This document shows, one piece after another, positions 16,995-27,623 of a stretch of DNA of 58,397 bases. This stretch comes from Alteromonas lipotrueiana. GTDB taxonomy: Bacteria; Pseudomonadota; Gammaproteobacteria; Enterobacterales; Alteromonadaceae. The DNA lies in assembly GCF_019249245.1 (NCBI RefSeq), contig NZ_JAESDK010000025.1, positions 1 through 58,397 on the forward strand, written 5' to 3'. The notes under the pieces are model-generated. The model worked only from the letters and a program-made list of their open reading frames with translations, was not told the origin of the DNA and searched no databases. Each line of letters starts with the position of its first letter. The stretch's first letter is position 1. Made by a program: the position numbers and the translations under genes.

Positions 16995-17905
16995 AAGGGT
17001 TTCTGTGTGGAGTTGTAAGAGCTCAAAAGTTCGTCTTTGTGTTTCCAGCGTCCATTCAACCAGGTTTGAAAGCGAGCCCGCTGGGCCGGGTCAGCAAAAT
17101 ACGTTTCACTAAAAAATCCGCCGTCCATAATTTCTTTTATGGGAGTAACTGAAATGTTTACCCTTACCTGTTTTACCCGGCCGCAGACAAAGTCCCAAAA
17201 CGTGGGCACGCCATCAGGGTAGTCTATGGTGACATCAATGAGTTTGTGGAGTTTATCGCCCATGGCCGATAACACAAAGGCAATACCACCAGCCCGGGGC
17301 TTGAGCAAATGGGTAAAAGGCGATTGCTGTCTAAGATGTTTGGTTTCGGTAAAACGGGTACCTTCGACAAAATTCATGATACTGACCGGTTTGTGCTGAA
17401 ACTTCTCGCAGGCCCGGCGGGTAGTGTCCATGTCTTTACCTTTCATATGCGGATTTTTGGCTAAAAAATCTTTGGTGTAGCGCCGCATAAATGGAAAGTC
17501 GAGCGCCCACCATGTCAGCCCCAACACAGGGACCCAGATAAGCTCTTTTTTTAAGAAAAATTTTAAAAACGGAATTTCGCGGTTGAAAACCCGTTGCAAT
17601 ACCAAGATATCAACCCAGGACTGGTGATTCGCCATTACCAGATACCAGTCTTTTTGTGACAGCTGATCTAAACCGGAAACTTGCCATGACGTACGGCTAA
17701 AAATTTGCTGGTTGATATAGTTCACACTGATCCACGCTGTGGCGCATCCGTCGAGTAAATAGGTGATAAAACGCTGCCAGGCTGCAATAGGAATTAACTT
17801 GCAAACTGATAACAAAAAAATCGGAGTAGCCCAGAACACCGTATTCACAAAATAAAATATAACCGAAAGAGACCCATTTAACAGGTGGCTCAGGTTTTTA
17901 ATCAT
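16991..17905 (-). CDS. YihG-like membrane acyltransferase (PlsC superfamily), copy 1
   Basis: 304 residues, first gene of a three-gene operon. Motif I NHQSWVD (H-x4-D), then FFLKKELIWVPVLGLTWWAL, DFPFMRRYT and FVEGTRFTETKH are intact. E. coli YihG is an acyltransferase that influences acyl composition of phosphatidic acid; an equivalent role is inferred. It is divergent from frmA, with both promoters in the 104-base gap. Confidence 0.88.
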   Translation of the reverse strand: MIKNLSHLLNGSLSVIFYFVNTVFWATPIFLLSVCKLIPIAAWQRFITYLLDGCATAWISVNYINQQIFSRTSWQVSGLDQLSQKDWYLVMANHQSWVDILVLQRVFNREIPFLKFFLKKELIWVPVLGLTWWALDFPFMRRYTKDFLAKNPHMKGKDMDTTRRACEKFQHKPVSIMNFVEGTRFTETKHLRQQSPFTHLLKPRAGGIAFVLSAMGDKLHKLIDVTIDYPDGVPTFWDFVCGRVKQVRVNISVTPIKEIMDGGFFSETYFADPAQRARFQTWLNGRWKHKDELLSSYNSTQKPL

Positions 17906-18006
17906 GGCATTTACCTCTAATATTAGGCGGTTAGTGTAAACGAGATTGAACTAAAAGCCGATAGAGCCGTTACTCTTAATAACTAAATAGATGTTACCGG
18001 AGATAA

Positions 18007-19149
<1,143 letters not shown>

Positions 19150-19154
19150 CTACA

Positions 19155-19991
19155 GTGGAATTAGTTAGTCAGAATCGCGCTTTTGGCGGTACGCATAGCC
19201 GCTATACACACAGCTCGGCTACCGTTAACTGTGATATGACCTTTGCTGTTTTTTTACCGCCCTTTGCCTCACAGGACAACCCTGTACCCGTGCTTTACTG
19301 GTTATCGGGCTTAACCTGTAATGATGAAAATTTCATGCAAAAAGCCGGCGCAATGAAGTTGGCAGCAAAATTAGGCATGGCTATTGTGGCGCCGGACACA
19401 AGCCCCCGGGGCGACGAGGTTGCTGATGTAGACAGCTATGATATGGGTAAAGGTGCCGGTTTTTATGTAAATGCCACCCAAACGCCTTACTCGAAGCATT
19501 ATCAGATGTACGACTACGTCACCAAAGAACTCCCTGAATTAATAGAAAGCGAGTTTCCGGTAACCCGCGAGCGGGCAATCAGTGGCCATTCGATGGGCGG
19601 GCACGGGGCGCTGGTTATAGCGCTGCGTAATCCTCAACAATACGTTTCGGTATCAGCGTTTAGCCCGGTGGCTAATCCGGTGGATTGTCCGTGGGGCGAA
19701 AAAGCATTTAGCGCCTACCTTGGCGATAATAAAGACGACTGGCAAGCGTACGATGCTTCGGTATTACTCGCCCAGCAGCAACATTATATACCCATGCTGG
19801 TAGAGCAGGGCAGAAGCGATCAGTTTTTAACTGAACAGCTCAAGCCTGAAGCATTGATAAGCGCGGCGCAAAAATCTGACACTCAGCTAACGCTCAATAT
19901 GCATGAAGGTTATGATCATAGTTACTTTTTCATTGCCTCATTTATAGACGAGCATTTGCAGTTTCATGCAGCAAACTTAGGTTTGATTTAG
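19155..19991 (+). CDS. frmB: S-formylglutathione hydrolase
   Basis: 278-residue alpha/beta hydrolase (esterase D family) cleaving S-formylglutathione to formate and glutathione, completing formaldehyde detoxification. The nucleophile elbow is SGHSMGGHGAL; the likely Asp is in EQGRSDQFL and the His in HEGYDHSYFF; LSGLTCNDENF is the family signature. GTG start, with an AAGGGG site at the end of frmA. A strong bidirectional terminator follows. Confidence 0.95.
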   Translation: MELVSQNRAFGGTHSRYTHSSATVNCDMTFAVFLPPFASQDNPVPVLYWLSGLTCNDENFMQKAGAMKLAAKLGMAIVAPDTSPRGDEVADVDSYDMGKGAGFYVNATQTPYSKHYQMYDYVTKELPELIESEFPVTRERAISGHSMGGHGALVIALRNPQQYVSVSAFSPVANPVDCPWGEKAFSAYLGDNKDDWQAYDASVLLAQQQHYIPMLVEQGRSDQFLTEQLKPEALISAAQKSDTQLTLNMHEGYDHSYFFIASFIDEHLQFHAANLGLI

Positions 19992-20021
19992 CGCTATCGG
20001 TTATCAACCCATACCTGAATG

Positions 20022-20050
20022 AAAAAGGCGAGCTTGTGGCTCGCCTTTTT
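20022..20050. terminator. Bidirectional intrinsic terminator
   Basis: AAAAAGGCGAGC and GCTCGCCTTTTT form a 12-base perfect stem with a 5-base loop, flanked by A and T tracts. It ends frmAB and could also serve the convergent gene at 20115. Confidence 0.9.
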
Positions 20051-20114
20051 GGTGCTCAGTAGTGCCTGCATTTTCAATGGCATTACATGTTTAAGTATGA
20101 TTTTACCGCCCGGA

Positions 20115-20606
20115 CTAAGATACTTTGCGGCTAAGAGCGACCCACTGCGCGCGGCGTAAAACAACCGAGCGACTGATTGGCCACGAAGTTTTAACAAAAT
20201 GATGTGTTTTTACTTTAGCCAGACGGGTAAATGAGTAATCGGCAGGTAAACCGGCAGCGTGTAAAAAATGATTCACCATGGGCTGATACTCTTGTCTATA
20301 AGCTATAAACCCTTCACTTATCAAAAGCGTATAGGCCTTCAACGCAACAGACTCACTGGCTCTTTTTACCTTAGCGCCCGCCCCTACAATTAATAAACTC
20401 AGACAGGTTAAAGTAAATACATTAGGCAGGGTCGCAATAGCGCTGAGTGTCGGATAAACACTAAGTTTACGGGCATACAATCCATCAAAATTTTCGTAGG
20501 TACTGTAACCTAACGTTAAAATCACCAACACACTGCAGATAACCACCCAGGTCAGAATCTTCAGGCTTTTTTCTCGTGCTGATATGGCTTGTTCAAGTTC
20601 GCTCAT
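20115..20606 (-). CDS. Uncharacterised two-helix membrane protein
   Basis: 163 residues, family not recognised. Two hydrophobic helices (about 17-35 and 62-80), the first preceded by a charged segment, suggest a hairpin in the inner membrane with a short periplasmic loop and a basic cytoplasmic C-terminal half. It lies downstream of a TonB receptor gene on the same strand (75-base gap) and may share its transcript. Confidence 0.6.
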   Translation of the reverse strand: MSELEQAISAREKSLKILTWVVICSVLVILTLGYSTYENFDGLYARKLSVYPTLSAIATLPNVFTLTCLSLLIVGAGAKVKRASESVALKAYTLLISEGFIAYRQEYQPMVNHFLHAAGLPADYSFTRLAKVKTHHFVKTSWPISRSVVLRRAQWVALSRKVS

Positions 20607-20681
20607 AAATTCTACCGGATAATATAGTTAGCACAGACAGTCTGAATAAACCGTAGTCTGAACGACTGCCTGACTTCATTC

Positions 20682-22745
20682 TTAGTATTGGTATTCAACA
20701 CTTATCATAAAATTACGCGGTCTGGCCGGAAAATACCGATCGCCACTAAAGGTAGAAAAATCAGCCCGCTCGGCATAGTTTTCATCCAGCAGGTTGTTAA
20801 TTTGTCCATACAGAGTAATTTGAGGCGTTAGCACATGCCGGCTACGTAGATGAAAGACACTGTGTCCTTCATAACGATGCAGGTTTTCAGGATCGGTAAA
20901 GTACTCGCTGACAAACTGCCACTCAAGATTAACCTGAGTTTTATCAGAAATCAGGTAATCCAGACGGGTGTTGAATTGCGTTGCCGGGGCAGTATCTAAG
21001 TCGTTGCCATTGATATTGACTGTGTTTAACAACTGATCATGCTCGTAGGTATGCAAGGCATGCGACCCGGCAAAGGCCAGCTTCAACTGAGCCGTTAACG
21101 GGAAATCCAATGTGATTTCTATTCCGCGGCTCCAGGTTTCGCCATTGTTGATGTTGAAAAAGTCGCTGTCGCGATAAATGACATCGTCTTTGTATAACGA
21201 ATACAATGAAATCTTATAGTCCAGCTTATCAAGCTGTCCCTGCGCGCCAATCTCGAAGTTAGTGGCAGTGACTGAATCTAAGTCAGCAATTTGTTGATCG
21301 CGCTGTAGGCGATATAACTCCGTTGCCTGGGGCGCCCGGTAGCCACGTGCCACGGTGCTGTACAAACGGGTTTCTGAATTCAGCTGATAACTAAGCAGCG
21401 CCTTGGGGCTGAAATTAGAAAAACTGTTGGTATCAGAATCAGGTCGCGAATAACGACACCCTCCTTTTCCGCACTCACTGCCGTCTTCCCGCGTGCGACC
21501 ACTCAACATGTTGTTGGTATAATCATACCGCATGTGTTCAAACCGACCACTTAACTGTAAATGCCAGGTATCAGTGTGCCAGTTAAACGATGCATAAGGC
21601 GCATATAGTGTTGCATCAACATCATAGTCATAATGTTTACCGGCTGGCACAGTTTCGACTAAAAACGGCGAGCCTTGAGTTGGGCCGTCCTGAAACTGCA
21701 ATAAACTGCCTTCGGTGTACTCGGTATCAAATCCAAAATCCCAGTAGGTGGCATCGGTGGCCGTAAATCGCGCCTGACTTAGTAAGCCTAAGCCTTTTTG
21801 TGCATTTTGCTCTAGTGGGGTCCCGGGCAAAAAGTGCATTTTGAAATCCATGTCCTGGTCGCGCAGGTAGGGCGTAACCGACAGCTCCAGCTTATCACTC
21901 ATTTGCCATTGAACCCGGCTCCATAGCCGCAGTGCTGAAGCTTTACGAAAAGCATCGGGGTTTTCATTACTTTGTGACAGCGCGTCGCTTTCATACGCTT
22001 TGAACCCGGTGATATACCCGGCGGTTTCCTGTTCAAGATTCGTGTAAGTAAGGCCGGTCATAATATTAATATCGTCAGTATTATAGCGATAACGAACATT
22101 GACCTTTTCCTGATCCACGCCCTCGTCATCACGATAACCGGTATCGCGGGTAATACTGGCATTAACCCCCAGGCCACTGTCACCCCAATCTTTACCATGA
22201 CGCAGCTTTAAACGGTTATACCCATACGAACCATAGTCATAGCCTAAGAGTTGAGGGTTACCGCGGGTGGTATCAGGCGTAATGACATTGATGACGCCAT
22301 GAATAGCATTAGAGCCATATAAGGCCGAGGCCGGCCCTTTAAGCACTTCAATACGCTGCGCCATTTCTGTATGGGCTTCAAACAATTCGTTGATATTACA
22401 AAAGCCAGCCGCGCGTAAGGGAATATTATCTTCTGCAGCCAGTATACCGCCACAGGCTCCAGCTCCGGTTAAGACCGCAGAGCGCAATGCAGGAAGGTAT
22501 TCCTGTCCATTGCCGCGCTGAACCCCCGCGCCCGCGATATAATTAAGCACCTGTTGAATATGCTGAGGTGACGTTAATTTCAGTTGTTCCTGAGAAACCG
22601 TTGAAATGACAATGTCGGAGTCGTTAAATGAATTGCTGATGCGCGAACCGGTTGTGGTAATTCGTTCAATATCTTCAGGAACCTGTGCCACTGTCGTTGC
22701 TGAACAAGACAAAAGTCCAAAGCACAGTGCCAGTCGAAATGTCAT
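20682..22745 (-). CDS. TonB-dependent outer-membrane receptor
   Basis: 687 residues with a signal peptide (to about residue 20), a plug opening with PEDIERITTTGSRI (TonB-box-like region) and containing RIEVLKGPASALYGSNAI and GVINVIT, and a barrel ending FMISVEYQY with a terminal aromatic. NNLLDENYAERADFSTFSG is the usual late-barrel motif. It is a shorter, siderophore/cobalamin-class receptor, unlike the sugar receptor at 7.7 kb. Ligand unknown; no clear Fur box or riboswitch precedes it. The plug loop has an unusual cysteine pair (GAGACGG and AGFCNIN). Confidence 0.85.
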   Translation of the reverse strand: MTFRLALCFGLLSCSATTVAQVPEDIERITTTGSRISNSFNDSDIVISTVSQEQLKLTSPQHIQQVLNYIAGAGVQRGNGQEYLPALRSAVLTGAGACGGILAAEDNIPLRAAGFCNINELFEAHTEMAQRIEVLKGPASALYGSNAIHGVINVITPDTTRGNPQLLGYDYGSYGYNRLKLRHGKDWGDSGLGVNASITRDTGYRDDEGVDQEKVNVRYRYNTDDINIMTGLTYTNLEQETAGYITGFKAYESDALSQSNENPDAFRKASALRLWSRVQWQMSDKLELSVTPYLRDQDMDFKMHFLPGTPLEQNAQKGLGLLSQARFTATDATYWDFGFDTEYTEGSLLQFQDGPTQGSPFLVETVPAGKHYDYDVDATLYAPYASFNWHTDTWHLQLSGRFEHMRYDYTNNMLSGRTREDGSECGKGGCRYSRPDSDTNSFSNFSPKALLSYQLNSETRLYSTVARGYRAPQATELYRLQRDQQIADLDSVTATNFEIGAQGQLDKLDYKISLYSLYKDDVIYRDSDFFNINNGETWSRGIEITLDFPLTAQLKLAFAGSHALHTYEHDQLLNTVNINGNDLDTAPATQFNTRLDYLISDKTQVNLEWQFVSEYFTDPENLHRYEGHSVFHLRSRHVLTPQITLYGQINNLLDENYAERADFSTFSGDRYFPARPRNFMISVEYQY

Positions 22746-23264
22746 AAAAAGTCCTTTATTAATGATCAGAATAAAATGCTATACAGACAGCTATCATGCC
22801 AGTCTCTATGTAGCAGAGCCATATTGGTGCGATAATCGGCGTGTTTTTACGAGCTATATCTGTAAAGCGTGGTTGTAAGCAGTAAGCAACGTCGACCTAA
22901 GTTACCAGTACGAACTCTGATGTTGGAAAGTTCTGAACAATTATCTATCAAATATTCCCAGGGTAGTTGACAGATAGCTGCGGCGAGCCAATAGACATTG
23001 TTGGAAAACTCATGTCATCTACCCCCCTATAATTCAACTAAGTTGAAATTAGTGAGGCATATCTGCCACCGTATTTAAGTGATAAATTAATACGGTATAG
23101 AAGCACCTTTCAAGACCGCGTTTTTAAGAGAAAAATACACTATAAGTTTAAAATTAAAAGCTTTATAGTTGACTAAGCAGTCCGGTTTACAAGTAGTATT
23201 GGCTTATAAAAAGTAGAGTTTCCGACCTTTGATAATATTTGATAGTTAAAAAAGGGAATAAGTC
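22746..23264. other. Divergent intergenic region
   Basis: 519 AT-rich bases between the TonB receptor and the antiporter gene. Apart from the palindrome at 23033-23047 no gene, RNA or repeat was recognised. Confidence 0.4.
23033..23047. promoter_or_regulatory. Palindrome overlapping a TATAAT box
   Basis: TTCAACT-A-AGTTGAA is a perfect 15-base palindrome whose first base is the last base of a TATAAT hexamer (23028-23033), about 230 bases before the antiporter gene. It could be an operator at an antiporter promoter with a long leader; no well-spaced -35 box was found. Confidence 0.35.
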
Positions 23265-24488
23265 ATGGAACAACTTAATATTGCTCTGGCTGCCGCAGGC
23301 GGTACGGTATTATGTTTAGGCATGTTCACCCGATGGATTAACCGTTCGTATTTTTCAATCCCGCTATTGGCACTAATCAGCGGTATTTTGCTCGGTCCTT
23401 TAGGTACCGGCCTGTTGTTGCCAACGACATGGGGCGATAGCTTTAAAATTCTGGAAGAAGGTGCTCGTCTTACTCTTGGTATCAGTTTGATGGCTATTGC
23501 ACTTCGAATATCCAGGAACTTTCTGTTTCAACACCGTACGTCATTGATTATTTTGCTTGGCTTAGGCATGCCGATGATGTTTCTTATCAGTGGCTTAATC
23601 GTTCACTGGACGTTGGGATTACCTTTTCTTATAGCATTGCTGGTCGGAGCTGCTATTTGTCCTACTGATCCGGTAGTCGCCAGCTCTATTGTCACAGGTG
23701 GGCTGGCCCGCCAGCATCTACCTGAAGCCTTTCGATATGGGCTCTCCACAGAATCAGCCGCCAATGATGGACTGGCGTATCCACTGGTTTTCTTACCTAT
23801 ATTTTTATTAGAGCCAAACGAGGATAGTCCCTGGCTTACCTGGTTGTGGGACGCCATAATGTGGCCCATTGGCGCAGCGGTTATGTTAGGTATAGGATTA
23901 GGCTGGGGCGTGGGGAAAAGCTTACTGTGGGCAGAGCATCACAAAACGCTCGATCACAAAGCGTTTTTAGCCACGAGCCTGGCGTTAACCATGCTGGCCC
24001 TGGGTTTAGGTAAATATTTTGGTACGGATAGCATAGTGGTTGTTTTCGTGGCTGGGGTGGTATTTAGCCAATTAGTCGGGGGGGCGGCCCGGGCAAAAGA
24101 AGACAACGTACAAGAAACCGTAAATCTGTTTTTTACTATCCCTATATTTATATTATTTGGTTTAATGCTTCCTGTGGAGCAATGGTTAGAACTTGGCTGG
24201 GGCGGTATCGGATTTACGATAGCCATCCTTTTATTCAGGCGCATCCCCGTTATCTTTTTACTATCTGGGCTAATGCCGCTTTGGAAAAGCTGGAAGCTTG
24301 CGTTATTGGCGGGACACTTCGGGCCCATTGGTATTTCAGCCCTTTTTTACAGTATGGTTATATTGGATAAAAGCGGGCATGAAATAGCCTGGGTAGCAGG
24401 CAGTTTAGTAGTGACCGCCTCATTGGTTGTGCATGGTATGTCCGCGGCGCCCTTGGCCAGGCTGTGGGCCAGAATTCACGAAAAATAA
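23265..24488 (+). CDS. Na+/H+ antiporter, CPA1 (NhaP-like) family
   Basis: 407-residue polytopic inner-membrane protein with about 12 hydrophobic segments. CPTDPVVASSIVTGG and ESAANDGLAYPLVFLP correspond to the TDP and ND ion-binding motifs of CPA1 cation:proton antiporters; FVAGVVFSQLVGG and FFTIPIFILFGLMLP match later helices. It lacks the long C-terminal cytoplasmic domain seen in some homologues. It probably extrudes Na+ or K+ in exchange for protons, fitting a marine lifestyle. Preceded by an AAGGGAATAAGTC ribosome-site region. Confidence 0.85.
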   Translation: MEQLNIALAAAGGTVLCLGMFTRWINRSYFSIPLLALISGILLGPLGTGLLLPTTWGDSFKILEEGARLTLGISLMAIALRISRNFLFQHRTSLIILLGLGMPMMFLISGLIVHWTLGLPFLIALLVGAAICPTDPVVASSIVTGGLARQHLPEAFRYGLSTESAANDGLAYPLVFLPIFLLEPNEDSPWLTWLWDAIMWPIGAAVMLGIGLGWGVGKSLLWAEHHKTLDHKAFLATSLALTMLALGLGKYFGTDSIVVVFVAGVVFSQLVGGAARAKEDNVQETVNLFFTIPIFILFGLMLPVEQWLELGWGGIGFTIAILLFRRIPVIFLLSGLMPLWKSWKLALLAGHFGPIGISALFYSMVILDKSGHEIAWVAGSLVVTASLVVHGMSAAPLARLWARIHEK

Positions 24489-25115
24489 CCAGGCACGGTA
24501 TTCTTTGGTATCAAATACCCTCTCTGATTAAGCCGGCCAGCAACAGAGCGGGCTCTGCCTATTAATATAAAACATCGATAAGATAGAAACAGACCAGCAC
24601 TTCAATGGGGCTGCCAGGCTGAAGATATATTGATGGTTTTGGGTTGCAGATATAATGATGATTATCGGCAAGTTAAGCTTGCTGTGGGTATAGTTGAATG
24701 TGAGACGCTATCGGGGTGTGGCTTCTACCCATTGGCAATTAAACCCGCCTTTAATCACCAAAATTAAGCATTGCACATTGTAAGCGGTATTGGGGGGGAG
24801 GGCTCCCCCAACTGAGTAAGGCCAAATTTCAGTATATCTACCTTTTATTGGCGACTATACCGGCATAAAAAATCAAATCATCTAACGAATACCCACGGGT
24901 GCACCAGGCTACATAGGCATTGCCTCAATATACTGCGTGTCATACCCGCATGCCAGACGCTAACTATCCATACATTGTAAATAGCGTGTGGACTCGTTCT
25001 GGGAGATGGTCAGGTCTAATACCCCAGACTTAACTGCCCGAAAATCCAGCCTAAGGGCATAATGGCCAGCTTCACTACTTTACAACGTCTTTAGCAGCTT
25101 ACACTGAACACACAG
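24489..25115. other. Long intergenic region
   Basis: 627 bases without a convincing gene. Two short GC-rich hairpins occur (CAGAGC/GCTCTG near 24550 and GGGGGA/TCCCCC near 24795), the first possibly ending the antiporter transcript, though neither has a T-run. Confidence 0.4.
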
Positions 25116-25379
25116 TTAGTGGTTACGTAACGCATCAATAAGCTCGTCTTTATTCATGCTTGAGCGGCCTTCGATACCGACCTCTTTTGCTCTTTGATAA
25201 AGTTCGTCTTTTGAGCGCTCTTCATACTTACTGCTTTTTCCCCCTTTTCTTGAAGGCTGTTGATTGGAGTTATTCTGCGCATTGGCAATACGGGCAGACT
25301 TTTCCTTGCTGTAGCCCTGGTCGCGTAGCTCTTCATACGTATCGTCATTTTTAATCTGATTGCCATGGTCTTTAGTCAT
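25116..25379 (-). CDS. Small hydrophilic protein with Rho-N/SAP-like C-terminal motif (DUF7218-like)
   Basis: 87 residues, highly charged. The N-terminal half (DDTYEELRDQGYSKEKSARI) matches small plasmid- and stress-type proteins annotated DUF7218; the C-terminal part (SKDELYQRAKEVGIEGRSSM then NKDELIDALRNH) is a Rho-termination-factor-N / SAP-like helix-extended loop-helix that often binds nucleic acid. Good AAGGAG-type site before the ATG. No obvious operon partner. Confidence 0.7.
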   Translation of the reverse strand: MTKDHGNQIKNDDTYEELRDQGYSKEKSARIANAQNNSNQQPSRKGGKSSKYEERSKDELYQRAKEVGIEGRSSMNKDELIDALRNH

Positions 25380-25541
25380 TACAAACTCCTTACTGTTTTA
25401 AAAAACAAAATATTGACTCATCAAACTTTCTGAACGTAGCCTACACTAAATTAATATTTAAACCTGAAACCGACTATTGATAGTCTGAATTCAGAAATAA
25501 GTATCGAGGCCTCTTAAAGACCTCGAGTAAGCAGAGGCGTG

Positions 25542-25964
25542 CTAGTGATAATGCTTGCAGCAATCTACAATCGATTTAGCTGTTTCATTGCTATCACATT
25601 TACTTGCAATATCGGCCAATGAAACAATACCCACAAGACGTTTGCTCTCTTGATTATCAAGTACAACCAAACGCTGGACCCCGTTTTTGCGCATATTATT
25701 TAGTACAGTTTCAGTATCATCATCTTTAAAGCAATAGAGTACGGGTTCACTGACAATTGACGAAATCTTATCCTCAAGAGTTTTTCCTTTTGCGATAGCT
25801 TCAATAACCAAATCCCGGTCAGTCACCGTTCCTATAAGTTTATCGTCTTCATAGATTGGCATTAACCCCGCTTTAAATTCGGCCATTCTATTTGCTACTT
25901 CTTTTACACTTGCTGTAGATTTAACGACTTCAGTATTTTTTGACATAACTTCATCAATTAACAT
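25542..25964 (-). CDS. Two-CBS-domain protein
   Basis: 140 residues forming one Bateman module: CBS1 about 8-60 (VMSKNTEVVKSTASVKEVA to GTVTDRDLVIEA) and CBS2 about 72-128 (ending in VGIVSLADIASKC). Such stand-alone pairs bind adenosine nucleotides and sense energy state. The C-terminus CDSNETAKSIVDCCKHYH is rich in Cys and His, an unusual tail that might bind metal (inference). Confidence 0.85.
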   Translation of the reverse strand: MLIDEVMSKNTEVVKSTASVKEVANRMAEFKAGLMPIYEDDKLIGTVTDRDLVIEAIAKGKTLEDKISSIVSEPVLYCFKDDDTETVLNNMRKNGVQRLVVLDNQESKRLVGIVSLADIASKCDSNETAKSIVDCCKHYH

Positions 25965-26745
25965 TGCGCATCTCCATAATGTAAATGCCTGAAATTATTT
26001 TCAGGAATCTTCTAAGCATAAGCAAGTTCGATTCCATAAAGTTAAGGGAGTATTAAAAGAAGAAGTGGTAGTATTAATGGCTTTTTAATGCCGTTTATTT
26101 ACTGAAAACATAGTCTTTTATTATTGTTATTTTCATCCTTTACAATAAAGTTTCCTTTTCTACCGGGCTTTAGGTGATGGATGAACCAAGTTTTAAAGCT
26201 TTCGCAGGTGTGGCAAAAAACCATACTCAACAAACCGTTATTCATCTTTCAATAAAGCAACCCTCAGCACTTAACTTCACACATTTCTATAGCTTGCGAT
26301 TTTTAATGGTACTATTTTATTAGTTTTTTTGGACACGCAACTTCTCTGTAGTCATGCTCTTTGGGAATGTATTTATTGAACTGTATTTCCAGCTAAAGTA
26401 TGTAGATGCGGCGCTAACTATATAATTTATTAAGCTAAAACTGAAAAAGGCTGAATGCTAAGAAACTCAATTTGGCTAATTTATAGGCAAAAACAAGGCT
26501 TTTTCTTCGATACAGACTTTCGGTGAGCTACGATCACTGAAACATAAAATTAAGTTTTTTTCATTATGTGAATAGACGAGGTATATGGATATGATTGAAT
26601 CGTTACTACCTATGCTAGCAAGGAGGTAAAAGGTGGTTATGTTGGATGGAAAAAAGTAGTCAGCGAAGAAAGCCAGTATCAGTTTCAAAAGTTTACCTAC
26701 ATAATTGATGCACTAAGTAGCTACTGTAAAAGGGGTGCTTTGCGC
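25965..26745. other. Long AT-rich intergenic region
   Basis: 781 AT-rich bases. A 70-codon minus-strand ORF at 26476-26688 has no ribosome site or recognisable motif and is not called. No RNA gene or repeat was recognised. Confidence 0.4.
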
Positions 26746-26928
26746 GTGGTAGATATTACGGTGGTAAAAGATAACGAAGCGTTAACGGTACAATTGGATT
26801 CAGGCTTATCTTTGCAGTGCTTCCTCGACCCGCGCGGGCGGGTTAAATTAATACAAGCGGATACGAATGCCAAAGTTGAAGCCACCTTAGTATTGAATAA
26901 TGAACATTGGGTTATTGATGATAGTTAA
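26746..26928 (+). CDS. Small hypothetical protein
   Basis: About 60 residues, unrecognised. VVDITVVKDNEALTVQLDSG followed by GRVKLIQADTNAKVEATLVL predicts an all-beta fold. GTG at 26746 lies 10 bases after a GGGG tract and is chosen; a TTG two codons earlier is closer to that tract. Codon use looks coding, but isolation in an AT-rich region keeps confidence modest. Confidence 0.45.
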   Translation: MVDITVVKDNEALTVQLDSGLSLQCFLDPRGRVKLIQADTNAKVEATLVLNNEHWVIDDS

Positions 26929-27200
26929 ATGTTATTATCCTTTTTAAGCATTAATTTAACAGCATTTTATTATTACCTATTGCAGTACGATTAGTAATAA
27001 AGTGTCTGGTAAATGTTATTTGAAATGAAAGTGTGGGATTTTATTACATGTAAAGTGATAATTATTTCACATTCAAATAAGAACGCCTTTTTTATTCCCT
27101 TTGTAGCTGGTCGATAGTGGCGGCAAAAGAACCTTTACTGCTCGACCCTCACCGATAAAACAGACCAGACAATCAAATATAGATTGTAAGTGATGAGTGA

Positions 27201-27524
27201 GGCTGGCTACGCTTCGGTGCATTATTAGAGCCCGGAAAATTCAGAGCGCCCCGTGATGCCTATGAAGCCAGTTATTGTCATTCAGACGAGCGTCTTCAAA
27301 CGCTTTTACCCCGGTGTAAGGTTCAGGTAGTGGTAAGCCATACCGGTGCAGATGTTATGGCCGGGGTATTAAGAAGGCTGGATTTGGGGCCCCAACGTAC
27401 AGCATTTATAGGTTATCAAAATCACGGCGGCACGCTAAATCTTGAAGGCTTGCAAAAGGTTTACTCCCAGACTCCCGAAGATATTGCAGATATGGCGAAG
27501 CATATGATGAGTAATATAAATTAA
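27201..27524 (+). pseudogene. Orphan ORF, probable 3' gene remnant
   Basis: A frame open from 27201 to 27524 reads smoothly (LEPGKFRAPRDAYEASYCHS, then VVVSHTGADVMAGVLRRLDL, RTAFIGYQNHGGTLNLEGLQ) but has no start codon with a ribosome site near its beginning; the only starts inside are a GTG at 27330 and later ones. An ATG at 27193 in another frame hits a stop after 11 codons, so a frameshift is possible. The composition is protein-like, with a GYQNHGGTLN glycine loop. I do not recognise the family. It lies 99 bases before the CYP152 gene. Confidence 0.4.
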
Positions 27525-27623
27525 TTCAAAGCGTAAAGTAGGCGATGCTTGTGGCGTCGCCGGAAATCTGCGGTATTGTTAACCTGAAAAATAACCCAAA
27601 GACGCTCATTGAGGTTAAAAGCT

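Noticed and set aside
22746..22830. Fur box before the TonB receptor at 20.7-22.7 kb
   Set aside because: Sequence TTAATGATCAGAAT only loosely resembles a Fur hexamer array.
24785..24812. Terminator or G-quadruplex at the GGGGGGGAGGGCTCCCCC tract
   Set aside because: Only one G-run of length and no T-run after the hairpin; nothing to terminate nearby.
26476..26688. Minus-strand 70-codon ORF
   Set aside because: AT-rich, no ribosome site, no motif; composition as expected by chance.
27201..27524. Phosphoketolase or ketoacyl-synthase III fragment
   Set aside because: The GGTLN loop invited both comparisons, but neighbouring catalytic motifs of either family are absent.
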